Shown: in pieces, positions 35,001 to 50,357 of the stretch
Position numbering within the stretch: position 1 is the stretch's first letter
Layout: each line of letters opens with the position of its first letter
NCBI GenBank assembly: GCA_020466095.1
Contig: CM035806.1
Coordinates: 162,171,379-162,235,378 of the forward strand
DNA from: Chlorops oryzae
Lineage: Eukaryota > Arthropoda > Insecta > Diptera > Chloropidae
Length of the DNA stretch: 64,000 nt
Direction: 5' to 3'
The notes under the pieces: generated by a model
What the model was told of the DNA's origin: nothing
Databases searched by the model: none
The model's input: the letters and a program-made list of their open reading frames with translations, nothing else
Program-made: the position numbers and the translations under genes

Positions 35001-38000
35001 AAAATGTTATTTGCTTTTTTTTGTTGTCCGTTCTTTGCTTGAAAATGAAAATTTGAAAACCCCCCACCCGATGTAATAAAAAAATTCTTACATTATTTAT
35101 GGCTAAATGAACTGCTGCACTGAATTTGAACGGTAGCGGAGATTGCAATCCTCTCAACATACATGTCGCATATTCTGTACATTAAAAAAACAATTTTTTT
35201 TTAAGAAGCATGTATTGATTTATTCTTTTATTGGTATTTTTAAGGGCTTGGCACAGTCCGGTGCCTGGGCATGTTTCGATGAATTCAATAGAATCGAGCT
35301 GGAGGTCCTTTCTGTTGTTGCACAACAAATTTTAACCATACAACGTGCAATTGCACGTAAAGTTGTGAAATTCTTTTTTGAAGACACCATGCTACGCTTG
35401 GATCCGACCTGCAGTGTTTTCATAACCATGAATCCCGGGTAAGTAGCATTTACCTCGTCTCGTCCAGGTCACGGTCTGCGTCATCGTTATCGTCATCGTT
35501 GTCCATACTGTTGACCGTTTTGAAAAAATGTCAAAGCAAAACGAATGCCAACGCTGCAACCTTCATTGATCACACTCGCACGCACACACACACACACGCC
35601 TTTTCATCGGGATGTTACACGTCATTCGAATTCAATAACAAGCTTTCTTCAACTAAATTACCGCAGTAGTGATTTCGGTGACGATGACGATGACGTACAC
35701 GCTCCACTTGGATAACTATATAAATTGTATTCTTTTTTGCAATGATTTAAAAAAATATAGATATATAAAAACAAATACTAAAAAATATTTTTAACCCTTT
35801 ACCGCATGCGAACCCATACATACAATTTTGGTTTCTAGAACAAAGCAAAAGAAAACTACCGGAAACCTAGATTATTTGTTGATGGAAAACGATGCATGTA
35901 GTATAAATATTTTTAAACCATTTTTTTTTTTATTTAATATTTGATTCAGAAAAGGGTTAATAAAACCGTTTACAGGAAACAATTTTTCCAGTTACTTAAT
36001 ATATAATGCAGTCAAGGGCCTGTAAAACCATTTTCTGCTAAAAATTTTTCCCATTTATTTAATATATCAAAGGGTTGCAAAAATTTTAAATATTTAAAAC
36101 TTACATTAAAAAAATATGTATATATGTCAAATTCGCGAGAAAGTAAAACAGAGGATTTTTTTTTATAATTTTGCGTGAAATAGTTTTAAATACGAAAGAT
36201 TATTTCGTATAGCTTCGGGTAATGCGAAATTAAAAGGAGTTAAAAGTATTTTTGGGTGACATTTATATACAGTCGTACCTGTACCTTGGTCGCGAAAGGA
36301 TGTAATAGATAATAGTTTTCCGCTCTATTTTCGTATAGAATATGATATATTTAACCTGCATCTTATGAAAATCAATAAAAAAAATAAAATATAACATATT
36401 TCATGTACATATTATAAGCGACCAAACAAGTGTAGCGTGGCAGTGGTTAAAAAAATTCGTTGTATACGTAATGTTACTCCCTACTCAACTCTATACAAAT
36501 CACGTTGCTCATACGTCAGGCACTCATTCTAAATCTAGATTTTGACTGTTGCTTTTAAGGTGCCCTTATCATATGTATAATACAGGGTGTCTGGTATGGA
36601 AGTGCTTTTTTTTGTATAGGGATGGTAAAGGAGGCCAAGATTAACAAAAATTCGTATGAGAGGGGGTGTCGCAAATGCACCCCTGAGGAGTTACAGGGTC
36701 TTAAAGTTTTTAGGCAGTAAGTCGAGAAAAAAATTCTCCCGCGATAATGGTTTATTGGAGAAAAAAACCTTTAATGAAGTTCGAAAGTCAATTGTATGGG
36801 CTTTTAGGAAAAAATAAATTGTTGGTTAAATTTTGATACATTGAGGGAAAAATAAACGGTCGAAATTAAAACATCTGAAAGAAATTTAAATTTTTTTTAC
36901 TTTGGCAGCCATTTTGGTATGAAAAAGGTCCTGAAGCATCGTACGAATGTAACGTGGCAGTAAAAAAATTTGACCATATACTTTTATATTTTAAAGCCGA
37001 TTATTACTCCCAACTAACATTTGGAAGACGTTTTATGAGAATGTTCATATATGAGTCTTTTGCGAGCCCCCGCGATGATTTAAATGCGATTGATCACATG
37101 GAAGATTAAAAGAAGATTTGAAAACTACTCTTCTTCTATATGTTTCGAAAGCAATTCGTATTGAAAGTACAAAAACGATATATAGAGCAATAGTCAATTA
37201 ATCACGTAGGGGATTGAAATATGATCATCCAAATTGTTGCTATCTTAAATTTCACTCAATGTTTGACTCAAAATTGACATGAATGGAATTTGACTTTAAA
37301 GTTACAAACGAAAAAATCCATGCCTTTCAATTTGGCAAACGCGGTGTCGAGAATCGAAAACGAAAAATCAAATATGAGTCGTAGAAGACTCCGAAAATGA
37401 TCACAAACATGAGTCAAAAAAGACTCGAATATGATGACAAATATGACTCAAAAATTACTTGCCAAGAAGAATCTTGGCTAGGTTTCCTCTCGACAAAAGT
37501 ATCATTTTTGATCAGAAAACGAGCACATATTTGATCTTTTTAATTAGAGAGGCGACTCGAAAAAGACTCGCTTTTGATCAAAAATTTCAGCAAATGCTAG
37601 CTGGGATATTGAAATGATATTGAATGGAATTTGAACGAAAAAATCCATTCCTTTCAACTTGGCGGGTGAGCCTAGGTTTAGGAAACGAGAGTTCCCAGAT
37701 TCGAATCCCACACAATGCAGAGAAATAAGAACATTATTGAATATATAATACACGAAGCTCTAGGACAGCGTAGGGGATGCGTACTATGCTCTTGATCCCA
37801 GGGTCTGAGGTTCGAAGTATTTAAGTAATATTCCAACGCTCAAGTTGAAATAAACACCCGTCCGTCCCACATTCACCCATATGTGGATCTCTTTTGTCTG
37901 TAAAAGCCAAAGAGGATTACACGATGCAAAACGTGAATTTTTGCTGCACTTCCTGAATATAAACTTGTTAAATGGTGCTATATAATGGTAGGATTTGTAC

Positions 38001-41000
38001 GGTCGGGAATGGCGTTGCATAAATATGCTCGAAAATTAATTAGATGAAAAATTTAGAGCACAGAGTGGGGCAAAAAAGTTTGGCATCCATCAAATTTTCC
38101 TAATACTTCGAGAGACCAACTGTGCCAACGCTGAAATTTGCTTAATCTTTATAAAATTTTGCACACGTAACTTTTTAATAGATACTACGTTTTTAAGCCC
38201 CTGGGAACGAGGAAAAATCAATATCACAAAAAAAAATGGCCACCTTAATATTGTAGTTACATTTTAAACTGACATTGAAGGACTAGTTGGGGGGAAAAAA
38301 AAACGTTGTCAATTCAGAAACTTTGTTCAGGGAAAAATATTGACTTTGTCATGAGGAGACACAGAAAAGGCTGAATTTTTATGGGCTTTGGATTTCCCAT
38401 TATCATTCTCATTTTCATTCAGTTTGGTTTGCTCAATTCCATTATAGGCGAATATGCACCGAATTAAGTTGAAGTCTATTGATAGTGCGCCTCGGTTTTA
38501 CCATCAATGTTAATTAAAATGGAATAAAGTGCACACAACAAAAACAACAACGTTGTGGGAACGTTCGATGGAACGATATAAAATCTGCGTGAAGTATTTT
38601 CACTGTTTTTCAATTTTTCAACTTTTTTGCCCGATATACTTTTTTTTTTTTTTGCCGAAGGGAAGGGTATATTGCGTTTGTGCGTACGTACGTGGGGACC
38701 AGAACCATTCGGCATGTGGACCGTATAAAACGTGTACAGAATTGATCAACTTTGCCAGGTGAATTGATTAGGCTAAATATGTCTGTCCGTCTGTCTCAGT
38801 TTTGTTGACGGGTTTGAGCTATCATGATTAAATTTGATAAATAGGTTAGAAACCACATTGGGTTAAGAACAAGTTTGAAGAGAGGCTTGAACGTTGGGCT
38901 ATTTAAAAGTGTACCGCCAATTGAAGAAGCGACAAATATTGCTCTAAAATCTTAATATTGAGAAATTTTTAATGAATCTGAAAAATTAATTAAAGCCTTC
39001 AATGTAATATCCGAAAAAAGCGGGAAAAATAGGCGTTAAAAGTGGGGTTTTTTTTTTTTTGTTAATATTAAGCGTCTTAGATCCACTATTCATAAGGACC
39101 GGGTTTAGACTAGGCAATTCTATTTGAAGAGTTGCCCACATTTGTCGGCAAGTAACTAGGCGACGGGAAGTCAAATCGAACACACTCCTCGTCGCCACCT
39201 TGCCAACAAATGTGGGCAACTCTTCAATCAGAATCGCCTTAGACTAGGCCGGACCTAAGGAATTTCTCTTTATAGCGAATCTGCTTTTTCGCTCCAACAG
39301 AATTAACAGAATTCGCTTATGCTAATGAAAATTCCCTGTACAATTAATAAAAAAAAAAAACAAATAAATAAATTTAAAAAACCAACAATCTGTGCCCGGC
39401 TATACTCAATTCTCTGACTCGCCTGACTATAACACCCTTAATCGTTTTATCCTTTCTGTATTTTTCGTTTTTATTGACAGCTATGCAGGCCGTACAGAAC
39501 TTCCGGACAATTTAAAGGTACTTTTCCGTACGGTTGCCATGATGGTTCCGGACTACGCGATGATTGGCGAAATCACATTATATTCGAACGGATTCGACGA
39601 TGCAAGAATTCTGGCACAAAAAATCGTTCACACCTATAAATTGTGTTCCGAACAACTTTCATCGCAGTCGCATTACGATTATGGTAATTCAATTTGAGAT
39701 TAGGGTGTGCTCAAGGAACGTGTACGTGAACGTCTTGAGTGGCCTACTTGGATGGATTTTCTTTTTTTTTACCAATCGAATTCCATATTTAAAAAAAAAC
39801 AAAAAAAAAACAACCCCATTCCAGGTATGCGTGCCGTGAAGTCCGTACTGCTGGCGTCGGCTTCGTTGCGTCGCTTGTACGCTACGCTGCCAGAAGCCCA
39901 AGTCGTACTTCGTGCGATCGTTGACGTCAATCTGCCCAAGTTTCTGGAACAAGATGTTTCATTGTTCGTTGGCATTTACACGGATCTATTTCCAGGCATC
40001 GAACTTCCAATGGTTGGTTGATAACATGACAAATGTACACTAATCCATCAATTCAAAAAAAAAAAAAAAGCCCCCCATCTTGGACCTGACTGTTTGAATT
40101 GTCAAACCAAAAATCAATGCAATGCAATTCATTTGTTGTCGGTCCAAAATGAGTTAAAAATGTTTCAACTATTTGACCGAAATATCAATGCCGCTCCGCT
40201 CTTCTGTCTGTAGCCATCGCGCGATGATATACTCAAATGGTTGGATGTATTACTGGCGGAACGAAATCTACAGGCGACACCATGGTTCGTTGAAAAGATA
40301 TTGCAAATATACGAAATGCTACTGGTACGTCATGGTCTGATGATGGTCGGCGGGGCCATGGGCGGTAAAACCACAGCTTACCAGGTATTTGTATTGAAAT
40401 ATTTGCTCACACGATTTTGATTTTGATTTTGATTTTGTTTTTGCTTTTTAATTTTTATTTATTTTTTTATTTTTATTTCGCCCACTGTGTAGACATTAGC
40501 CGACGCCTTGGCTAAGGTCAACAAAGATCCGGACGCAACACTCAAGGAGTATCCTGTCAATTATCGTATTATAAATCCGAAAGCCATAACGATGGGTCAA
40601 CTTTACGGACGTTTCGATCCGGTCTCGCATGAATGGTTTGACGGGGTGTTGGCAAAAACGTTCCGCGAACAGGCGAACGGATCGCCGCAGGAACGTCATT
40701 GGGTCCTCTTCGATGGCCCGGTCGATGCTGTTTGGATTGAAAATCTTAATACGGTACTCGATGATAATAAGAAACTGTGTCTGATGTCCGGCGAAATCAT
40801 ACAAATGACCAAAACGATGAACATGATGTTCGAGCCGGCCGATCTGGAGCAAGCATCACCGGCAACAGTCTCACGTTGTGGTATGATTTATATGGAACCA
40901 GCGCAGCTGGGCTGGCGCACCTTTCATCTTAGCTTTTTGAATGTACTCGACACTGAATTCGGCCTGAACGAGATCTATTTCGCAATGTTCGATGAAATGG

Positions 41001-41859
41001 TTCAATGGTTAGTTCCGGCAGCGCTTGAGATGTTAAGGAAATGCAAACAAATGCTGGACCCGTCGCCGATATATCAATATCGGGTGAGGATTCCCGGAAG
41101 CGTTTTAATTTTTTTTTTTTTTTAATTTAATTTTTTATACAATTTTTTTTTAATTTTATTTTAAGATGCTTTCACGGTTCTTTCAACATTTCTTGGAGAA
41201 GCACAAAGCGTACACGCAAATTTGGTTCCAGCAGATCTTCCTATTTTGCTTCGTGTGGGCGTATGGTTCCGCTTTGACTGGTGAGTAAAGTAACCGGCGT
41301 GGTGTCCAGTATCTCAAAATTTTTTGTTGTCCGTTTCCATTTTTGTAGTTTACAAATTTTAGCTAGAATTTGAAGGATTTTTCCTTTATGAAAACTCTTT
41401 CTATTGTGTTTTATACCCTGATTCAGCAGTGGGGTATTCGTTTTTTCCGGTTCTTCGAAGTTTGATGTAAGCTTCGCATATATAATAACATGTATATGAA
41501 TATCGTTATCTTCGGATAGAAAGGGCGTAACTCGTTATTGTGCTCGTTACAGGAGCCAAATTCGTACCACTTTAAGCAAGAAAAGCTCTCTCTTCCACCC
41601 ATATTCACTATCTTTTCCTCTCTCTCTCTCTCTTTTTTTATCCTTCTCTTTTTCGCTTTTCTCTCTTTCTCTCTTTTTTGATCTTTCTCTCTTGTTCGCT
41701 CTTTCTCTCTTTATTTCTCTTACTTTCTATTACTCACTCTTTCTCTCTCTATTTCTCTCTCGCTATTTATATCTCTACTGCTTTATTTCTCTCTCTATTT
41801 CTATTTGTTTCTTTCTCTCTCTCTGTTTCTCTCCATCTCTATTTCTATTTCTCTTCTCT

Positions 41860-41893
<34 letters not shown>

Positions 41894-44800
41894 TTTCTCT
41901 AGCCCTGTGCACAAGTTTAAATAAAAATTTCTTGAAGGTTAACCGTGGTTTTTATATACCATTCGTTAATCGATATTACTAAGCAACTTTCCATGGTAGC
42001 AGATCTTCAAAATGTTGTTTATAAAAAAAAAAAAATTGATTCTGAAAAAAGGATAGAATTTTTGTGTGGAAAAAAATGCAACCTTGAGTGGACCATCCGA
42101 AGAAAAAAAAAAAAAAAACAAGCGGTCGAAAGTCGAAAAAAAAAACACATAACTGCAAAAGTTTTTGAACTTTTATTGAAAGGCAATCGGTTTAATTATA
42201 TTCATTATAAAACTTTGGCCACGAAGCATCGGATTCAGTGCCAATATCCGAGTCACAATGTTTAATAAAACGCCTTTACTACTGATGCACTACTCGGCGA
42301 CATGCCAAAATGCTATTCAGAAATCACCATAAAATTTTATAAAGCTCATAAAACTAAGTAGTTAACACTGTTCCAAAGTCTATTTATATCAAGGTTGCAC
42401 GCAGTGGTCCACTCAAGGTGAATCATACGATTTCAAGTCAGCCACCAAAACTTATTCCAACATCAACTTTAAACAAGGTATTCTTTTTTTTTTCAAATAT
42501 TGAACTATCAAGTTCAATGCCCAAACTAACACTTTTCATGTTTTTTTTTTTTTTTTTTTTGTTTTTTAAGTGCACAAGGATGCCCAATGTTAAAAAACGC
42601 AAATTTTTTACGCTTTTTTTTAAAGCGCTCGCTTGAAAATAAAGCACGTTTGCTCAGCTGGAAGCTTTATAACTTACTGTTGACGTTAGCAGTGAAGTTG
42701 GCTGTCATGTTAGTTTGAAATTTCAACTGTCACATCATATCGAACATTCAATTTATCCTCTCTAAGTGACAGTCCACTTAAGGTGACCTCTTCTCACAGG
42801 TGTTAGGATTTTAAAATGCTTTTATTGAAATGGATTTTGATATCTAATAACTCGTACAATTCGTTTTTCTACAAAACTCCATCAAATACCATTTGAGAGT
42901 TTTAATTTTTGTATAAAAGGACAGTTTTGTTCCAGGCATTCGAGAGCGGTCAAAGATCTAACCGTTGAATGAAAATTTTATGTCAAAGCTTAATTGGTTT
43001 GTTTTTGCACAACAAAGAAAGCATTCAACTTTAAGCCCATTAAAGGGAAGTGTATAATAAATTTTTAATGCTGTTTGTCCTCCTCCGATGAGGAGGAACT
43101 ATCAGTAAGTCGACATTCCAAAGCTGGTATACAGGTTGCTCATAGCTTAATATAATTTCATAAACGAGAATATACTGGCAGTGGCGTAGCGAGCCATTTC
43201 GGCGCCCGGGTCACAATAGAAGAAAAGACGTCACCATCGTCCACCCTATACCCTAAATAAAAAGACCTTTATAAAAATTGAAATATGATTTGGGGCCGGG
43301 GGCGGCTTCCACCCTTCGACCGTCCCCCCCTCACTACGATGCTGCATTCTGGCCCTTTAAATAAACAAAAAAGTGCATAGCATCCTTTGGAGGGATTATT
43401 TATTGCATGCAGTCATTTTCCATCATCTAAAACATTAAAACTTTGTTGTCCTTATTTTCGACTTATTTGCGTTCGAAACATTAACCAGCAGGACGAAAAC
43501 ATTAGTGATTTCACATACATACAAACATGCAAACATACATACATATAAACAGGCTGTAACCCAGCTGGAAATTATCTCCTGCATGACAAAGTCATCAGTG
43601 ATATCATCGATGACATATAGGTGACATTGTCATGCATGCCAAATTGGGGGACATGTCATCGTGGAGGGGTGCTGTTCATGTTCTTGAATCTCATTGGCTA
43701 CTGAAATTTAAATAAGGTTTTAGCGTCAGTTGAACGTTAGCATGAAGTGGCAATCCGAAGACCGCGGGTTCGATCCCTGGCTGAGGAAAACAAAAATTGT
43801 TAATAATAGGTTTTTTTTAAAATTCTCGAAATATTCAAAGAGAGGGCAAAGAAGAGAGTTATCAAACTGGTTTCTATAAATTGACATTTAGAGAGAAAAG
43901 AGCAATGTGCTGCTCTCAAATGCTTTTTTCGCCAACGCATCCCCATGCAGGACAATGTCCTGCTGGGCGTTACTAGTGACTTTCTAATCCCACGAAGACA
44001 AAGTCACCCAGGAAGTCCCTGTCAGTTCGTGTACAAATGTCATTCAAAGTGTACGACTTCGAATTGGCATTCATACCGGCTCCAGTCACTCTGACATCAC
44101 TGATTTTGTCAGGGGGACTTTTCCTGCTGGGTAACCCTGCGTAGAAAATATAGTGTGCGTGTAAACATATTTTCTCCCTGCAGTAATTGGGATCGGTCCT
44201 GGGTCGACCGGGAATCGGTCCTTAAGAGGTCAGGACCGGTTGCCTTTCCATACACTCAACTCACCTCGTTTAACGTAGGGCTGTCATAGAAAGAAACACC
44301 GGTTCCTTTTCAAAGCGTGTGGGGGGTTAGTTGCGGATGAGTCCTTTTGTCTTTGAACGAGGGTAAAAAATCAAAATCATCACAATTTCTTTGTGTTTTA
44401 AAAACGAAACAAAAATGACACACTAAGTAAAAAAGAAAAGCCAAAGTATATGTATTAACAGCCCTATTCTAAATATTCCCGGGGAGTTTTTCCGTGCGGA
44501 ACCGAAAAAAAATTCTGCCATTCTAAGCACACTGGCGACGTGAAAACACAGGAACCAAATATTTTGAAAAATTTTTATGTGTAGAGGTCATTCCTTAAGT
44601 GAGGCTTAGAATACTTCCTTTTTCCGCGGAAAAGAATTTCGAGGGTAAAAACTCCCGGGAGAATATTCATTTAAAATAGGGCTGTAAAATTAGACGTCAA
44701 TTTCTTTCTCTACTGAGTTTTTCATGTCTTGTAGGATCGAATTTTTGTGTGTTTTGAACAATCCAATGCAAAAAACGTACAAGTTTAAACGAACCCATGC

Positions 44801-47759
44801 AAATATGTTCTTTTTGGGACTAGACTAGGGTGAGTCCGATATATGTAGGTTAACCTTAGACCAGTCGCATTTCATAAAAGTTTGGGGGGATCGGTCCTAT
44901 ATAGACTCGACTAGGTCTAGTCCTCTTTTACACCGTAACCATTTCATTACTGCAGGGCTATTTCTCGTATAGGTATGTACTCTTTCGCACATATATACAT
45001 TCCTCGCATAATTGGCCTCGACTATTCTGTCTATGCGCATAATTTTCTAATTATGTATCTAAAATTCTTGTACGAAACATAGTTAGCGGACAGAAAGTTT
45101 TTGATGCGCTCTTGCGAAAAATTCTCTACGGTGCGAACGATGCTTACCCGCGTCCCAAGTATTTCAATCTGAATCGTGGCCAAATGTTCCCCGAAAAGAA
45201 TACAGTGATGGACTATTATTTTGATGAGGCTGAAAATTGGTGGACATGGCAAAGGTCGAGCGAAGATACAACGGCAATTATGAATTTCCCGGAAAATGCA
45301 CAAATCAGCGATCTCATCGTTCCGACCAACGAGACCGGATATATTACGTATTGGCAAGATTTTTGCATAAAAAAATCATATCCAATGCTTGTCATTGGAC
45401 CAACGGGTACCGGAAAAAGTGCAATTATAGCGAGTAATCTGAAAGCGTTACCAAAGCATGCGAATCTTGTTAATATTATTAACTTTTCGGCGCGGACAAG
45501 TGCCCAGTTGGTGAGTTCAATGTTCCATGGCTCTCGAATTTTAAATACATACACATGGGTTGCCGACGGAGGGGGATAGAGGGAGTTTTTATGTGTCACA
45601 AATATTTTTGCTAATACAATTTTATGTGTCACAATTTTTTGAATAGGTTCAAGATACTATTATGTCAAAATTGGATCGTCGAAGAAAAGGTGTTTATGGT
45701 CCACCTGTCGGTCGAAAGGTAATTGGTCAATAATATAGGTTTCCTCCCTCTGGTATTTTTGCTTATATAAAATTTCGATTTACCAAAGTGCATTGTTTTT
45801 TGCGATGACGTTGCTATGCCATCCAAAGACACATACGGTTCACAGCCACCTTTGGAGATCTTGCGGCAATGGCTTGACCATGGTTACTGGTCTGATTTGG
45901 TGGATACAACGAAAATAGAGCTCGCCGATATGGTAAGTAGCCATTCGGTTTATCATTTATTTATTATTTAATAAAATTAAAAATTACATTTAAAAAAATA
46001 CATGTGCAAACTTCGTGTGTGTGTGTGTCCGTATGTGATTTATGTGTGGTTCCTTTTTAATGTTATTGTATTTTCTCTGACGTTTTCTCATGCGTTCATC
46101 CATACAGAATCTGCTATGTGCGATGGGCCTGCTTGGTGGCAGCAACTTTATATTTCCTCGCTTCTATCGTCACACATTCGTTGTTGCTGTTGATGCATTC
46201 GAGGACTCAACGGTTGTCAAAATATTTACTGCAATCGGCGATTGGCACTTCTCCAAAGACTATCCGGAAAAAGTGTCACTCCTCTCAAGGGTACGTTGCA
46301 AAGTGTGGTAATTACGTTTTGCGTGCGTGTGTGTGTGTGTGTGTGCATCCTTTTTAGCGCTATTTTCTTTCTCTATTTTGGGCTGATCAAAAAGTTTCCG
46401 TATTTTTTACGTTTGGAGATGATTTGGTTGAGCATCTCTCTAAAGCAATTATCAAAATAATTTGCAATTTCACTTTTTCGAGATAAGATTTGATTGAAAA
46501 TTTTTTATGTTTTTCATATTTGGGAAGTACACTGAGCGAACGTAACCATGGTTTTTTTTTTTAAAAGGGCGCATTGTTTTTCACAGTCCTTTTGATTTTC
46601 GAGCAGAATAAAAATTTAAAAGTAAAATGGTTGAGTCAGCAACATTTTTAGGTGATTTGCATGGAAATTTGTTTAATTACATCGGTATAATTCTCATTTG
46701 GCTTATAAAATAGGACATATCGCACCCTGGCAACTAAAGTGACACAACTCAAAATTTAAGGTTTTCGAGTTATGTTATGAATCTTGTTCCTTAGTCACCT
46801 GTCTACCTGCAGGAAAAATTCCATTCCGTGTTTCCTATTATAAAAGGCCGAAAAAATCCGTAATGCCTTTCTTCTTCCTTTGATTGACACTGCGACGCAT
46901 TTTGTTTTTTGCGTTTTCTGAAAAATGAGAAATTTTGAGTTGTGTCTCTTTAGTTGCCAGGGTGCGATATAAGATATTTTTACATCCTAGAACTTTTTAA
47001 GCACTGCGAAAGCAGTCACACGACAACGGAGTGACAAAATCGGATGAAGTCCATCTGATGGCTATTTTTGGGATTATGTTCAGAAGAGGGCTCTCTAGCC
47101 ATTTGCTTTGAAGGTTAATTAAATTTGTTTTGACAGTTCTTCTTTTATAGGAATTTCAGTAAATTTTTTTGTTTTAATTTAAAATTTATCTTGTCATTTC
47201 ATTTATGTCCGTGGTTAGTTCAACAATTTAAATTGAAATCCATTCAACCTGAAATAAAGTAAATATAAGTAGAAGAATTCTTAAAATTGAAAATATTCCT
47301 TATTGAAGCCGTTTTGTATGTTTTCCACTTGAATCAACCAATTTTTTGGTTGATTTTTTTTCTCTGTGTAAGTAATGCGTTCATTTAACCATTTTTGATT
47401 GAATGTTGTGTCTCTCTTTCTATATTGATTTTACTTGTTTCTGTTTTTCAATTTTCAATTATCATTAAAGTAATTGTGCTAGAATGGTTCTTAAATATTT
47501 TTTTTTTTTTCTTCTCTTTCTCACATAAGGGACTGTCTGAGGCGATGGTCAGCGTGTATCGTAGAGCGACTACGGATTTTCTGCCAACTCCGGCCAAATC
47601 GCATTACACTTTCTCGTTGCGTGACATAACTCGAGTCTTTCAAGGAATTGTCAAAGTGCCAGCTAAACGCTTACAGGAACCGGAGAAATTGGCCCGCCTC
47701 TGGGCTCATGAAACTTATCGTGTTTTCTATGACCGGTAAGTGGTACGGCGTATACGTCT

Positions 47760-47798
<39 letters not shown>

Positions 47799-50307
47799 GG
47801 ACAAAAACTATATTCATAGACATGTCATGCCAAACCAATTAAGGGCCGTGATCTGAAATAATCGCCAACGCAAGTTTAATATCTTCTAATTTGTGTTGTT
47901 TTTGTTTTTCAGGCTTTTCATTAGCCAGCTCTGAAATGATTGTCCGAATTAAATAAAAGCCCAGGGTATTCTGATTGATCAAAAATAGTCGAATAATTGA
48001 TTTCAAAATCATATCAAAGTTTTAAATTTAGTGAAATTCAGTTCAGTTAAATTTTATTCAGCCCCATTCTAAACGTTCCCGGGGAATATTTTCCGTTCGC
48101 TCTAAGCAAACTCTTAAGGGAACAAAAAGGGAGCAAGAATTTCTTTATTGATGCTTAGAAAACTTCTGAGACGAAAACTTTTTTATAGACGGGAAAATAA
48201 AGAGAAATTAACAGACGTCCTACGAGATATAGCCATAAGTAAAGCCCCCAAAAAATGCGCAACTTAATTATATGCCAAGCAATTTAAGATCGCTTCAAAA
48301 TTGAGCCAATATAGGAAAACCAAATATATGGAATTTTCTGCATTTATCAAGTTCATTTTCAGGAACTGCAGTAAAAATTCTGTTTTTTTTTTTTCATTTA
48401 CTCGCTAATCTGCAGCGCAAATTCTCGAATATTCATAAACTTCAAAATTTGCATAATATTAACTTATGCGATTAGAATTTGATTTGCTTCAAATTTTTGC
48501 CTCAATTATCCCGATTCGATATTGGGCAGATTTCAGTTTAAAGAGAAATAATATTCGAATATTTGCTTTTAATCTCTGTTTCGATTGATTATTTGCTTGT
48601 GGGTCTATATTTTTGTTTGTTTTTTTTTTTTTTTGTTTTGCAGTTTAATTGAGCAAAAGGATAGGGACCTATTGCTCTATATCACTAGCGATTCGTGCAA
48701 AACGAATTTACGCTTCCCGCTCGAGCAGGCATTCGGTGACCGTATGTTGAATCCGGCGGGAAAAGTGACCGATGATGATTTACGTAATTTATTCTATGGC
48801 AACTATTTGGAGCCCGACGCCGAACCGAAAATCTATGATGAATGCGAAAGCTATGAAAAATTGGAAGAGCTAATGGAGTACTATCTGCGTGAATACAATG
48901 CATTCTCGACATCGCCCATGGACATGGTGTTATTCCGTTTCGCAATCGAGCATGTTTCAAGGTAATCCGATACACATTTCATGCATTGAATTTATTGTAT
49001 GTCCCTCAACCCAGCGAGAAAAGTCATCATCCATATGCACTCTGTTGAATTGGAGAGCAGTGCATCGCGTTATAGGTCATTTGTATAATACTGTCATTAC
49101 CTGGTGGCATTGTCATCTTATCATATTTACTAGAGGAGGGTGAAAATTTAATTCGTTGAGAGCGCCACATTATAACTGTCTCTCTCTCTCTCCGGCTCTC
49201 TCTCCTTTTTACTGCCATTTTCTCCCCTTTTCTCCTTTTTCTCCATTTTTCTCCATTTTTTCCACTTTTCTCCACTTTTCTCCCCTTATTCTCATATTTT
49301 ATCTCCTTTTCTCCATTTTTATATTCTTCTTTCTCTTTTTATCTCTTTCTATACTTTCTCTCTTCTCTCTTCTCTCTCTCTTTATCTTTCTCTTTTCTTT
49401 CTCTCTCTTTCTCTCTCTTCTCTCTTCTCCTCTCTTCTCTCTCTTTCTCTCTCTTTCTCTCTCTTCTTTCTTCTCTCTTTCTCTCTCTTTCTCTCTTCTC
49501 TCTCTTTCTCTCTCTTCTCTCTCTCTTTCTCTCTCTTCCTCTTTCTCTCTCTTCCTCTTTCTCTCTCTTTCTCTCTCTTTCTCTCTCTTTCTCTCTCTTT
49601 CTCTCTCTCCTTCTTCTCTCTTTCTCTTCTCTCTCTTCTCTCTTTTCTTCTCTCTTCTTCTCTCCTTTCTCTCTCTTTCTCTCTCTTTCTTCTCTTTTCT
49701 CTCTCTCTCTTTCTCTCTTCTCTCTTTCTCTCTCTTTCTCTCTCTTCTCTCTCTTCTCTCTTTCTCTCTCTTCTCTCTCTTTCTCTCTCTCTTTCTCTCT
49801 CTTCTCTCTCTTTCTCTCTCTTTCTCTCTCTTTCTCTCTCTTTTCTCTCTTTCTCTCTTTCTCTCTCTTTCTCTCTTTCTTCTTTCTCTCTTTCTCTTCT
49901 CTCTCTTTCTCTCTCTTCTCTCTCTTTCTCTTCTTCTCTTTCTCTCTCTTTCTCTCTTCTTCTTTCTCTCTTTTCTCTCTCTTTCTCTCTCTTTCTCTCT
50001 CTTTCTCTCTTTTCTCTCTCTTTCTCTCTCTTTCTCTCTCTTTTCTCTTCTTTCTCTCTCTTTCTCTCTCTTTTCTCTCTCTTCTCTCTCTTTCTCTCTC
50101 TTTTCTCTCTTCTTTCTCTCTCTTTCTCTCTTCTCTCTTTCTCTCTCTTTCTCTCTTTTCGTCTTTTTCTCTCTCTTCTTCTTTCTCTCTTTCTCTCTCT
50201 TCTTCTCTCTTTCTCTCTTTTCTCTTCTCTCTCTATCTTCTTTTCTCTTTCTTCTCTCTTTCTCTTCTCTAGCTTTCTCTCTCTTTTCTCTCTTTCTCTC
50301 TTTCTCT

Positions 50308-50357
<50 letters not shown>

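Larger units (their letters stand above)
41281..45082 (+). other. intron 34 (3.8 kb), non-coding
   Basis: Separates AAA2 from AAA3. Contents in order: a CT-rich array (41618-41905), an inverted-repeat element (42081-42419), unrecognised AT-rich DNA, a CCCAGC-family element (43560-44131) and a MITE with CAGCCCTATTCT ends (44458-44685). No competing exon fits. Confidence 0.75.
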
